A stretch of DNA of 64,000 bases from Chitinophaga alhagiae (lineage in GTDB: Bacteria > Bacteroidota > Bacteroidia > Chitinophagales > Chitinophagaceae). The notes under the pieces were generated by a model. The model ran no database searches and was not told where the DNA came from. It saw only the letters and a list, made by a program, of their open reading frames with translations. The stretch is from NCBI RefSeq assembly GCF_003568665.1, contig NZ_QXMH01000001.1, positions 930,001-994,000 on the forward strand, given 5' to 3'. Each line of letters begins with the position of its first letter. The first letter of the stretch is position 1. The position numbers were made by a program, and so were the translations under genes. This document shows positions 6,667-15,879 of this stretch, piece by piece.

Positions 6667-9600
6667 ATGAAAATAATAAGCATTGCTATTTTGCTTACAG
6701 GACTTCTCATGCTCTTCCCTAGCCTGTTTCTGCATGCACAGCAAAAAAAATGGATGGTCTCCGGCAGTATAAGTACTTCAGCAAATACGGAAAAGCTGCC
6801 TTATGCAAGCGTACTTGAAAAAGGCGGGAGTAACGTTGTCAAGTCAGATACCATCGGCAATTTTCAGATTGCCGTTTCCTCCCCTGACGCAATACTGGTC
6901 ATTTCCTATGTAGGATACAAAACCAGGGAGGTCAATGTTGGCGGGCGCACTAAAATCGATATTGTCCTGGAGCAGGAACCCGCATCAATGAATGAAGTAG
7001 TTATTATAGGCTATGGGGCTGTTGCGAAAAAAGATCTGACAGGCTCAGTTGCGTCGGTAAACCTGTCTGACCTGAGCAAAGCGCCGGTTGCCTCTTTTCA
7101 GCAAGCCCTCGCAGGGCGTGTTGCGGGAGTGCAGGTATCATCTGTTGACGGGCAGCCGGGAGAGGGCTTAAATATCGTGATCCGGGGCAATAACTCTTTA
7201 ACAGGTAGTAATGCTCCTCTCTATGTTATAGATGGTTTTCCGATGGAGGATTTTAATAGCAACTCGCTGAATATAGCGGAAATTGAGTCTATTGATATTC
7301 TGAAAGACGCATCGGCAACAGCCATTTATGGGGCAAGGGGCGCCAATGGTGTGGTGATGATCACAACTAAAAAAGGCAAAACAGGAGAGGCCCGTGTAAC
7401 ATATACCGGTAGTGCCGGCTATTCTGATGTGGGCAGGGCCAACCTTGAAGTATTAGGTCCCTATGACTTCATCAAGCTGCAACAAGAGATCGACCCGCAG
7501 CGAGCGGCATCGCTATACTTCAAGGATAGTGATCCGGCTACTCCTGATCTGACAATAGAAGACTTCAGAAATGCAAAAGGCATCAATTGGTTTGACAGAA
7601 TTGTAGGCATCGGCGCTTTTCAAAACCACAGCGCGGGGGTAAATGGAGGCACCGCCAAAACAAAATATGCTTTATCTCTATCCTATCTAAACCAGGATGG
7701 CGTGGTTATGCGAAGCGGTTTTGACCGTTTACAAGGGCGGTTTAACATAGATCAGGCAGTTGGCCGCAAATTCAAGATCGGCCTCAATGTAAACTTTGCG
7801 GATTCAAAGGTTAGCGGCATAAAGCCAAGGGAGCAAACCTCAAAAGCTGTAGGTTCCGGCAATTCCAATGTGCAAAATCTGTTCTACAATCTGTGGACCT
7901 ACCGGCCAATTTCCGGCCGTGAAACAGATCTCGAGGATGAAGGTGTAGACCCCGCGGCAGAAACATTCCTGTTTAATCCGCTGAAATCTGCGCAAAATGA
8001 ATATGATGTTGCCAAGACTAGGAACACCACAATAAATGGTTACCTGGAATATGACCTGTCAAACAGCCTTAAGCTGAGGTTTACCGGAAGCGCAGACCTG
8101 TCTGCAACAAGATCGGAGTTGTTTAACAATTCAAATACGCGAAGTGGCAGCCCGCTAACCGGCGTTGGCAGAACGAACGGTGTTAACGGAGGTTTGTGGC
8201 AGGATGATGTTGTCAACCTGTCAAATGAAAACAGCCTGACCTATACCAGGAGATTCAATAAAAGTCATCAGCTAACAGCAGTTGGGGTAGTTTCTGTTCA
8301 AAGCAGGAAAGCAAGCAGGTTTGGCTACAAAGCCAACCTGATACCGAACGAGGCATTGGGTATAGATGGGCTGGACGAGGGGGTCATATTTGACAAAGAG
8401 TCCGCCAGCACCAGCTGGGGATTGGTGTCTTTTACCAGCAGGGTTAACTACAACCTGTTTCAAAAATATTTATTTACAGCAACGTTCAGGGCGGATGGAT
8501 CGTCAAAGTTCCCTGCAGATAGCAAATGGGGCTACTTCCCCTCCGGAGCTGTTGCATGGCGGCTGAGCGACGAGCCCTTTATGAAAAACGTCTCATTTAT
8601 ATCCAATGCCAAGCTGAGGACCAGTTTTGGTCTAACCGGCAACAACAGGGTATCTGACTTTGGCTATCTGCCCAATATTATCTTAGGCACCTACTATCCT
8701 TTCGGGTCTGCTTCTTCGTTGCCCGCCTACTATCAGGGTCGCCTGGAGAATAAAAACCTGAAATGGGAAAGTACAAGGCAGTTTGATGCCGGGATAGAGC
8801 TGGGCTTTTTAAAGGACAGGCTGGGCATCGAAATGGATTACTACCAGAAACATACCTATGATCTATTGCTAAGCTCCCAGATCGCTTCCAGCACAGGTTA
8901 TGGTTCGGCAACCGTTAACATTGGCGAAACCCGGAACAAAGGGTTTGAATTGACCTTAAATTCCCGGAACATCACAACCAGGAACTTTAGCTGGAATTCC
9001 AATATCAACATCTCCTTCAATCAGAACAAATTAGTTGCATTGAGCGCGGGTGAAGACCTGAGAATGACCCCGATCCCCTCTTTTTCAACCAACTTCCCCA
9101 GCCCGGCCTGGATTAGCCGGGTAGGCAACCAACTGGTACATTACTACGGTTTTGTGTACGACGGGGTGTATCAGTATGATGATTTTAATAAAATACCCGG
9201 GGGATATGAATTAAAAAATGAACTGCCCGCAACGGCTGGTCTTTTAGGTACAAATGCAAGGCAGCCCGGAGATGCCAAATATAAAGACCTGAACAACGAT
9301 GGCATTGTAGATGATGCAGATCAAACTCTTATCGGAAATCCCTACCCTAAACATACAGGCGGCTTCAATAATAATTTTACGTACAAGAATTTTGATCTGA
9401 ATGTGTTCTTTCAATGGTCTTATGGTAATGAAGTGTTGAATGCGAATAACATTTTCATGGAAGGATTAAACGGCGCTATACTGGGCAGGAATGTCAAAGC
9501 GACCTATGTTAATAGATGGACCCCCGAAAACCAGCATACCACCATTCCCAGGAGCGGGTCCAGCGGTATCTCCGGGGTTTTCTCAACCCGCTATATTGAA

Positions 9601-9840
9601 AATGCTTCCTTTCTCCGGTTAAAAACCATATCGCTGGGATATAACTTCAGAAAAGACTTCATCAAAGGTCTGAAATCAACCAGGGTGTATGTTGCCGCGC
9701 AAAATCTATATACCTGGACCAACTATTCCGGACCAGATCCAGAGGTGTCTACCAAAGGATTCGGCTTGTCGCCCGGCCTTGACTTCTCTGCGTATCCCAT
9801 CGCGCAAACATTTGTTTTTGGCTTAAACATCTCCCTATAA
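6667..9840 (+). CDS. SusC/RagA-type TonB-linked outer membrane transporter
   Basis: This 1057-residue outer membrane protein imports glycans or peptides bound by its SusD partner. It has a signal peptide (1-24), a carboxypeptidase-regulatory-like beta-sandwich (about 30-110), and a plug domain starting at the canonical E-V-V-I-I-G-Y-G-A-V-A-K-K-D-L-T-G-S-V. The plug signature D-I-L-K-D-A-S-A-T-A-I-Y-G-A-R-G-A-N-G-V-V-M-I-T-T-K-K-G is split here only for length. A 22-strand barrel ends in a terminal aromatic-poor strand (V-F-G-L-N-I-S-L). The SusD gene follows after 21 bp. Given the downstream nanA and sialidase, the cargo is probably a sialylated glycan fragment or free sialic acid. Operator D upstream indicates control by the GntR regulator. 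Confidence 0.95.
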   Translation: MKIISIAILLTGLLMLFPSLFLHAQQKKWMVSGSISTSANTEKLPYASVLEKGGSNVVKSDTIGNFQIAVSSPDAILVISYVGYKTREVNVGGRTKIDIVLEQEPASMNEVVIIGYGAVAKKDLTGSVASVNLSDLSKAPVASFQQALAGRVAGVQVSSVDGQPGEGLNIVIRGNNSLTGSNAPLYVIDGFPMEDFNSNSLNIAEIESIDILKDASATAIYGARGANGVVMITTKKGKTGEARVTYTGSAGYSDVGRANLEVLGPYDFIKLQQEIDPQRAASLYFKDSDPATPDLTIEDFRNAKGINWFDRIVGIGAFQNHSAGVNGGTAKTKYALSLSYLNQDGVVMRSGFDRLQGRFNIDQAVGRKFKIGLNVNFADSKVSGIKPREQTSKAVGSGNSNVQNLFYNLWTYRPISGRETDLEDEGVDPAAETFLFNPLKSAQNEYDVAKTRNTTINGYLEYDLSNSLKLRFTGSADLSATRSELFNNSNTRSGSPLTGVGRTNGVNGGLWQDDVVNLSNENSLTYTRRFNKSHQLTAVGVVSVQSRKASRFGYKANLIPNEALGIDGLDEGVIFDKESASTSWGLVSFTSRVNYNLFQKYLFTATFRADGSSKFPADSKWGYFPSGAVAWRLSDEPFMKNVSFISNAKLRTSFGLTGNNRVSDFGYLPNIILGTYYPFGSASSLPAYYQGRLENKNLKWESTRQFDAGIELGFLKDRLGIEMDYYQKHTYDLLLSSQIASSTGYGSATVNIGETRNKGFELTLNSRNITTRNFSWNSNINISFNQNKLVALSAGEDLRMTPIPSFSTNFPSPAWISRVGNQLVHYYGFVYDGVYQYDDFNKIPGGYELKNELPATAGLLGTNARQPGDAKYKDLNNDGIVDDADQTLIGNPYPKHTGGFNNNFTYKNFDLNVFFQWSYGNEVLNANNIFMEGLNGAILGRNVKATYVNRWTPENQHTTIPRSGSSGISGVFSTRYIENASFLRLKTISLGYNFRKDFIKGLKSTRVYVAAQNLYTWTNYSGPDPEVSTKGFGLSPGLDFSAYPIAQTFVFGLNISL

Positions 9841-9861
9841 TGTGAACAAAAGCATACTGAT

Positions 9862-11784
9862 ATGATAAAAAGATTTCTGATTCCAACAATAGTTGCCGCT
9901 GCATCGATTTTATCGTTCCAATCCTGCAAAAAGCTTTTGGAAACGCAGCCAACAGATTTTCTGAGTCCGGATGAATTTTTTTCCAGCAAGGAAAATTTAA
10001 CCGCCACACTAACAGGGGTATACAGCACGCTAAAAAACAACGCGTTGTATGGTGACAATTACCAGCATTTGATAACGGCTACTACCGATGAACTGGTTTA
10101 TGCCACTTCCGGTAATGTACCAAAGGTACCCTGGTATAACGCCACATCGGCCGATGCGCAGGTGGCAAGTGTGTGGGCCACCCTCTATACCGGAATTGAC
10201 CGGGCAAACGTGGTACTGGCCAATCTGAATACGCCATCAAAGATCGAAGAGGAAGAGAAAAGACATATCGAAGGAGAAGCAAGGTTCTTAAGGGCCTACT
10301 ATTACTTCATGCTTACACAATGGTACGGTGATGTACCCTTGAGGACCAAGCCTACCCAATCCCCGCAGGAGACAAATATGCCTTTTACAGCTTCAAAAGC
10401 AGTCTATGATTGGGTGATTGACGAAATGACTGCTGCCGAAGGGCTGCTCCATGATCAAACAGCCACTACATTCGATTACACGGAAAGAGTAACGCAAACT
10501 GCCGTTCAGGCGGTATTGGCAAGGGTATGCCTCTATGCCGCGGGTGCGCCGGTAAACGACAGCAGGCGATATACAGACGCCGCAAAATGGGCCAGAGAGG
10601 TCATCAATTCCGGATTACATAAATTGAACCCTGACTACACACAGGTGTTCAAACTGCAATGTAAAGACCTGTACGATGCCGCTTATAAAGAAAGCATATG
10701 GGAAGTGGGGTTCCAGGTAAATTCGGGTACGCCTGAACAAAGCTCTCCCGGCCAGGTGCGCGTGGGCATACCGACCAGCAGCGACGTTGCCGGCAAAAAC
10801 GACGGAAGGCTTTTTGTATACCCACGCTTGTACAGGACCTACGAATCCTTTGCCTTTACCACGGCAACCAATGCGGTATCAGATGCCTCGCCTGATCAGC
10901 GGCGGGACTGGTGTGTTGCACCTTTCAAATACTCCGGCGGAAATGCAACAACAGCACCCGCACAAAATCCTGTTGCATATAACCTGTATTACACGCGCTA
11001 TCCCGGGAAATGGAGGCGAAGTGAAGAAAACGCGCCGCGCATTGCAACACAAAGCCCAACAAACTACCCTATAGTACGTTATGCAGATGTGCTACTGATG
11101 CTGGCCGAAGCAGAAAATGAATTGAACGGCTACCCTACGCCTGAAGCCATCAACCTGGTCAACGAGGTGAGGGCAAGGGCCTACGGAAAGCTCAATGGAA
11201 GCAGAATAATAACCGGGATAGCGGTAACGGACCAGGGAACAGGATACGTTACCCCGCCAGTAGTGACCATTACAGGCGAAGGCGGCACAGGAGCAACCGC
11301 CCTTGCTGAAATTTCCGGGGGGAGAGTGACCGGCATCAGGGTGACGAACCCCGGTAAGGGATACCCTGCCAGTACAACCGTAGCAATTACCGGCGGTGCG
11401 GCCGCAAGGGTGATCTTAAATGGCGACGGGGCACTAGGTACCGCGCAAACCGCTGGAAAGGAGGCTTTTTTAAAAGCCATCCAGGATGAACGCCTGATGG
11501 AACTAAATGGTGAATTTTTACGGAAGCAGGACTTAAAGCGCTGGGGAATCCTGCAATCAACCATAAAACAAATGGGTACCGAGGTGATATCCGGCAGCAG
11601 CGACCTGAAGCCGGATGGCACACCGGTTGTACCTGCAGCCAAAACGCCGTTCGCACCCTCAAATGTAACTGTAACACACTATACAAACCCCGCCAACAAT
11701 ATTTCGGACAAAGACTATAGGCTGGCCATTCCGCAAAAGGAAATGCTGTATAATAATCAGGCTAAACAGAATAAAGGCTACTGA
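9862..11784 (+). CDS. SusD/RagB-type glycan-binding lipoprotein with inserted repeat domain
   Basis: This 640-residue surface lipoprotein pairs with the preceding SusC. The N-terminal signal ends at a lipobox cysteine (S-F-Q-S-C-K-K), followed by the SusD-like helical region and the C-terminal RagB segment with the usual Y-P-I-V-R-Y-A-D-V-L-L-M-L-A-E-A-E-N-E helix and the final D-Y-R-L-A-I-P. At about 640 residues it is longer than most family members. The excess is an insertion at roughly 450-525, made of two similar 37-residue units of the I-T-G-I-x-V-T-x-x-G-x-G-Y pattern, placed between the Asn-rich helix and the terminal helix. The insertion may add a binding surface. The stop codon overlaps an ATG of the next reading frame (TGATG), suggesting coupled translation. 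Confidence 0.94.
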   Translation: MIKRFLIPTIVAAASILSFQSCKKLLETQPTDFLSPDEFFSSKENLTATLTGVYSTLKNNALYGDNYQHLITATTDELVYATSGNVPKVPWYNATSADAQVASVWATLYTGIDRANVVLANLNTPSKIEEEEKRHIEGEARFLRAYYYFMLTQWYGDVPLRTKPTQSPQETNMPFTASKAVYDWVIDEMTAAEGLLHDQTATTFDYTERVTQTAVQAVLARVCLYAAGAPVNDSRRYTDAAKWAREVINSGLHKLNPDYTQVFKLQCKDLYDAAYKESIWEVGFQVNSGTPEQSSPGQVRVGIPTSSDVAGKNDGRLFVYPRLYRTYESFAFTTATNAVSDASPDQRRDWCVAPFKYSGGNATTAPAQNPVAYNLYYTRYPGKWRRSEENAPRIATQSPTNYPIVRYADVLLMLAEAENELNGYPTPEAINLVNEVRARAYGKLNGSRIITGIAVTDQGTGYVTPPVVTITGEGGTGATALAEISGGRVTGIRVTNPGKGYPASTTVAITGGAAARVILNGDGALGTAQTAGKEAFLKAIQDERLMELNGEFLRKQDLKRWGILQSTIKQMGTEVISGSSDLKPDGTPVVPAAKTPFAPSNVTVTHYTNPANNISDKDYRLAIPQKEMLYNNQAKQNKGY

Positions 11785-11819
11785 TGGAATATTCATTTAT
11801 GAAATTTAACGATGACGTT

Positions 11820-12749
11820 ATGAAAAAAACAATATTGGTTCTATCCGTGTCAGGCTTATTTCTCACAGCTTGTTCGGAAAAAGGCATACAGGCGCCAAAT
11901 GATTTTGAGGTGGCTATAACAAACGCAAAATACAAAGCGGGTGACAGCGTTCAGTTCAATATATCGGGAAATCCTGACAACATTACCTTCTATTCTGGTG
12001 AGCCGGGGAATGAGTACGACAAACGGGACTTCTTCTCGTCTGAAGAAGGTACGCTGACCTTTCAATTTAACAGTCAGACCCGCGCTGGCGCAACATTACC
12101 AAGGAATATCGCCGTATTGATCTCCACGGATTTCACCGGGGATTACACTGAAGAAGGAGTAAAGGCGGCTAAATGGACAGATATTACCAGCAGGGCGGTA
12201 CTGCCTGCCAATACCGCGTCCAACGCAGACGTAGTATCGGGAGAGATCAACCTGGACGATCTAAAAGTGAAAGGCAGCCCGATGTACCTGGCTTTCCGGT
12301 ACGTTTCAGAAAATGCCGCCGGTACCGCACAACGGTATTGGAATATGGGCCGAATGCTTTTGATCAATAAAGTTCCGGGAAATAGTGATTTTGAAATTAC
12401 CGCAACCATTGAAAAGGGATTTTTCCAGGTTGTTGAATTTCAAGGGGCAGACAATAAGTGGACAATTAATACGGGAACAGCTACTTCTCACAGGTTGATA
12501 CATACCGCCAATGCCATCAACAAAGAGCCTGACGACGATTGGGTAGTGAGCCGCGGTTTCCAGGTATTTCAAAGTTTAGGTAATAAAAAGAATGCAGTGA
12601 ATGTGAAATCCATTACGGGCGGCACGCCAGCAACTTTCTCCTGGCTATACTCAGCTCCCGGTACTTATAAAGCAACCTTCATAGCATTAAATGCCGATAA
12701 AGACGTGCAAAAGGAAGTAATAAAAGAAGTATGGGTTACTATAGAATAA
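11820..12749 (+). CDS. DUF5017-like surface lipoprotein of the SusCD operon
   Basis: The 309-residue product has a short lipoprotein signal (M-K-K-T-I-L-V-L-S-V-S-G-L-F-L-T-A-C). Start 11820 is preferred because it begins directly with the signal; ATG 11784, which overlaps the susD stop, is also possible and would add 12 residues including acidic ones. The sequence shows an Ig-like first domain with the phrase I-T-F-Y-S-G-E-P-G-N-E-Y that I associate with DUF5017, and a C-terminal PKD-like strand pattern (F-S-W-L-Y-S-A-P-G-T-Y-K-A-T-F-I-A). Proteins of this kind in SusCD operons are accessory glycan-binding (SusE-like) lipoproteins. That role is inferred from position. Confidence 0.78.
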   Translation: MKKTILVLSVSGLFLTACSEKGIQAPNDFEVAITNAKYKAGDSVQFNISGNPDNITFYSGEPGNEYDKRDFFSSEEGTLTFQFNSQTRAGATLPRNIAVLISTDFTGDYTEEGVKAAKWTDITSRAVLPANTASNADVVSGEINLDDLKVKGSPMYLAFRYVSENAAGTAQRYWNMGRMLLINKVPGNSDFEITATIEKGFFQVVEFQGADNKWTINTGTATSHRLIHTANAINKEPDDDWVVSRGFQVFQSLGNKKNAVNVKSITGGTPATFSWLYSAPGTYKATFIALNADKDVQKEVIKEVWVTIE

Positions 12750-14806
12750 TGACCGCTAACATGAAACTGATCTATACAATAGCATTGACCGTGGCAGTTT
12801 GTGACCTGCCTGCCCAGCAGGTAATACCAAAACCATTTGTATTTGGGCACAATAAGGATGTCCCTTTGGCTGCATCAGTAATAGGAGCATCTGATTTTCT
12901 TTTTATGGATTGGGACGGCGATGGGGACAACGATATGATGACCACTAGCGGTGGCGCCATCAAACTTATAGAAAATATCGGCACCAAAAAGAAACCGAGG
13001 TTTAACAATGTATTTATACATAACCATGTGGTGCTGAAGGATGCGCGTGTTGGCAGGTTTTTTTCCCTGATCAGGCATTCCGGTGTAAAGGAGCAACAAG
13101 GCTTACCATCTTTTATTGCTTTTGAACGCCATCATCAGGTGAGTGACGCCGGTAAAAAGCAGCTCGCGCTTCATATGTTCATCCCCGCACGGCAGCGAGG
13201 CAACACAACATGGAAGGTGCTACAGGCATTTGACCCTGATGGTAAGCCTGTCCAGGATTTTCTGGATAGTTGGGTTAGCCCCACATTAGATGTAGCCGAT
13301 CTGAACGGCGACGGGAAAGATGATCTTATTGTTGGCAGCTCACATCCACGGATAGCCCAGCCCTCTTTCAACTTTACCGCCGGTTATAACAACCCCCAGA
13401 AATCGTGGGATCCCTACTCCAGCCGCCTCTATATTATGTACAACAGGTCAACGCCTGACAGCCTCATCTTTGACAACCCGCTTCTCATTGAAGCTGATGA
13501 AGCGCCGGTTTCAGTATTTGGTTTCCCCTATCCCATTGCCTTTGATGTGGATAGAGACGGGTTGACGGACCTGGTGGTAGGCCAGCATAAACCCGGCCTG
13601 ATGTATTTCCGCAATGCAGGAACAAAAACGCAGCCCAGGTTCACTTATGCGGGGCTGGTTACAAACGGGCATAAAGCCCCCATATCAAGCATCATGGCCA
13701 TCCATCCCCGTTTTGCAGATTTAGACGGAGACGGCCGCCAGGAGCTAATTGCCAGCACCTATTTTGGCTGCGTGGACAATATGCTCCGGTTTACACCAAA
13801 GAACACCGGCTGGGCAGAACAGGGACCGTTGATGATGGCCAGTGATAGCAATACTCCGGTGATGCCGCAAGGCATTGGCACAATAGAACCTATTGACTGG
13901 GATGGAGACGGCGACACAGACCTGGTTGTTGGTTCCGAACCGGCCGCACCAAAAGTGATCATCAATAAAGGAAGTAATGCAAAACCGGTTTGGGAAGTGC
14001 CCGCGCCTTTGAAATTTGTGGACGGAAGCAAGCTGGAATATTATAGTATTGACTACGGATTGGGTTCAGTATGGGGGCCAATGGAATGGTATATGGAGCG
14101 CGTACTCCCCAGGCTTGCAGACTGGGATGGAGACGGTATCCTGGATATGTTGACCGGCTCTATGGGGCTAAGGCAGCTGTTCCTGAAAGGACGGATGGTT
14201 AAAGGAGCGCTTCGTTTCGAAAAACCGGTAGTGTTAAAAGTGGAAGGAAAGCCACTGGCAGCCGGCCAGCGGGTGCAACCTGCGGTGCTCGACCTCGATG
14301 GGGACGGACACACTGACCTGATCGCCCTGGATGACCAAAATATACTTAAGCGCTGGCCAGGCAAAGGAACAGACGAACTGGGACAGCCGCAGGCTTTTCT
14401 TGGACATGATGGGAAACCCCTTCAAATTAAAACCCGCATTCTCGATATCGGTCATGGCCGCTGTTCGTTTACAATGACCGATTGGGACCTGGACGGTAAG
14501 CCCGATCTTCTCGTATATCATGCCTTTGACCGCAAGCGCGGCGGGATCTTCTATTATAGGGCATCAGACAAACCCATGCAATTTGAAAAGCCCGTGAAAT
14601 TATCAAATCTACTCTCCTTCCACAATGGCGGTATCGCGCTGTCTGATTGGGACGGAGACGGGTACCTGGATATATTCACCGGAGGCGACGGCGGCCACCT
14701 CGGCAAATCTGCTGTACCAAGGGGCAAACTCTTTCTCCTTTCAGGAAAAGAGCTGCCTGTACCGCCTGCAATTCGCAAATCAGCACCTATTACTGCAAAG
14801 AAATAA
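12749..14806 (+). CDS. Secreted FG-GAP/VCBS-type propeller protein with nine calcium loops
   Basis: This is an exported 685-residue protein. ATG 12749 overlaps the preceding stop (TAATG), so translation is probably coupled; ATG 12761 would give a tighter signal peptide. Nine acidic loops of the D-x-D-x-D-G-x-x-D type are spread along the chain, beginning with D-W-D-G-D-G-D-N-D and ending with D-W-D-G-D-G-Y-L-D. They are spaced as in an integrin-like or VCBS beta-propeller, where each loop binds calcium. No catalytic motif is recognised. Members of this fold include rhamnogalacturonan lyases and adhesive binding proteins. Its place between the SusCD lipoproteins and nanA argues for glycan binding or cleavage at the cell surface. 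Confidence 0.85.
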   Translation: MTANMKLIYTIALTVAVCDLPAQQVIPKPFVFGHNKDVPLAASVIGASDFLFMDWDGDGDNDMMTTSGGAIKLIENIGTKKKPRFNNVFIHNHVVLKDARVGRFFSLIRHSGVKEQQGLPSFIAFERHHQVSDAGKKQLALHMFIPARQRGNTTWKVLQAFDPDGKPVQDFLDSWVSPTLDVADLNGDGKDDLIVGSSHPRIAQPSFNFTAGYNNPQKSWDPYSSRLYIMYNRSTPDSLIFDNPLLIEADEAPVSVFGFPYPIAFDVDRDGLTDLVVGQHKPGLMYFRNAGTKTQPRFTYAGLVTNGHKAPISSIMAIHPRFADLDGDGRQELIASTYFGCVDNMLRFTPKNTGWAEQGPLMMASDSNTPVMPQGIGTIEPIDWDGDGDTDLVVGSEPAAPKVIINKGSNAKPVWEVPAPLKFVDGSKLEYYSIDYGLGSVWGPMEWYMERVLPRLADWDGDGILDMLTGSMGLRQLFLKGRMVKGALRFEKPVVLKVEGKPLAAGQRVQPAVLDLDGDGHTDLIALDDQNILKRWPGKGTDELGQPQAFLGHDGKPLQIKTRILDIGHGRCSFTMTDWDLDGKPDLLVYHAFDRKRGGIFYYRASDKPMQFEKPVKLSNLLSFHNGGIALSDWDGDGYLDIFTGGDGGHLGKSAVPRGKLFLLSGKELPVPPAIRKSAPITAKK

Positions 14807-14832
14807 TAAACATCCATAACAACTGTATAGCA

Positions 14833-15738
14833 ATGAATAAAATCACCGGACTAGTTGCCGCAACATTTGCAGCTTACCACGAAGATGGTAGCATAAACCT
14901 CGATATCATCCCGGCCATTGTTGACAAAATGATAGCAGACGGGCTTGCCGGCGTATTTATTTGCGGCACCAATGGAGAGGGGCCAAACTTAAAGACAGAA
15001 GAACGAATGGCCATTGCAGAGGCCTATGTTAAGGCTGCGAAAAAGAGGATACTGGTATTGGTACATGTAGGGCACAGTTCAATTTCGGAGTGCCGCAAGC
15101 TCGCTGCACATGCCGAACAAATAGGCGCAGACGCAATTTCATCCGTTGCAGCATTTTATTTTAAGCCCGCTACGGTCAGCAGTCTGGTTAAATGCATGGC
15201 CAAGATTGCAGCCGCTGCGCCTAATACCCCATTTTACTATTATAACATCCCCACCCTTACGGGAGTTGCATTAGACATGGTCAGCTTTTTAACGTTGGCT
15301 GAAGATGCCATCCCTACACTGGCGGGTATTAAATACACCGCGTCTACATTGCATGAATACCAGGCATGCCTGAACTATAAGGACGGCAAATTTGATATTC
15401 TGTTCGGGTATGATGAAATGCTCCTTTCGGCGCTTGCTGTTGGTGCTAAAGGCGCAATTGGCAGCACTTATACTTTTGCCGCACCCATTTACCATCAGGT
15501 CATCAAACTATACAATGAAGGTAAACGGGAACTGGCCGCAAAATGGCAGCTTCATTCGGTAAACATGGTGCGTTGTTTAGTGAAGTACCCGCCAATACCG
15601 GCGCAACGGGCCATCATGCAGATCAAAGGGCTGGAGCTGGGGGATTGCAGGCTACCGCTTGAGCCTCTTTCTGCCAAGGATACACAGGCTTTCAAGGCGG
15701 AATTAACCGAAATAGGCTTCTTTGACCTTGTGAGCTAA
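14833..15738 (+). CDS. nanA: N-acetylneuraminate lyase
   Basis: This 301-residue cytosolic class I aldolase splits N-acetylneuraminate into N-acetylmannosamine and pyruvate. It is a DHDPS-fold TIM barrel. The Schiff-base lysine is Lys167 (G-I-K-Y-T), the catalytic tyrosine is Tyr137 in F-Y-Y-Y-N-I-P, and the carboxylate-binding loop is G-T-N-G-E-G at 45-50. The stretches T-P-F-Y-Y-Y-N-I-P-T-L-T-G-V and L-F-G-Y-D-E-M-L-L-S-A-L closely resemble vertebrate and bacterial lyases rather than dihydrodipicolinate synthase. The start at 14833 follows the propeller gene by 26 bp; upstream in-frame codons encode no conserved sequence. This gene defines the pathway of the locus. N-acetylmannosamine epimerase and a sialic-acid inner-membrane transporter are not in the window. 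Confidence 0.93.
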   Translation: MNKITGLVAATFAAYHEDGSINLDIIPAIVDKMIADGLAGVFICGTNGEGPNLKTEERMAIAEAYVKAAKKRILVLVHVGHSSISECRKLAAHAEQIGADAISSVAAFYFKPATVSSLVKCMAKIAAAAPNTPFYYYNIPTLTGVALDMVSFLTLAEDAIPTLAGIKYTASTLHEYQACLNYKDGKFDILFGYDEMLLSALAVGAKGAIGSTYTFAAPIYHQVIKLYNEGKRELAAKWQLHSVNMVRCLVKYPPIPAQRAIMQIKGLELGDCRLPLEPLSAKDTQAFKAELTEIGFFDLVS

Positions 15739-15879
15739 CATCAGCTGAACAGAACTTTAGGGGCATTGATGATCGGCAATAGCTTTTCACAGAATACCCC
15801 GCGTTGTCTGCCTAAATGGGAGGCCGCTCTTTAAAGCGGCGTTGGGGATCGGTTTGCAATCAATAAAACCCTGACCAAT

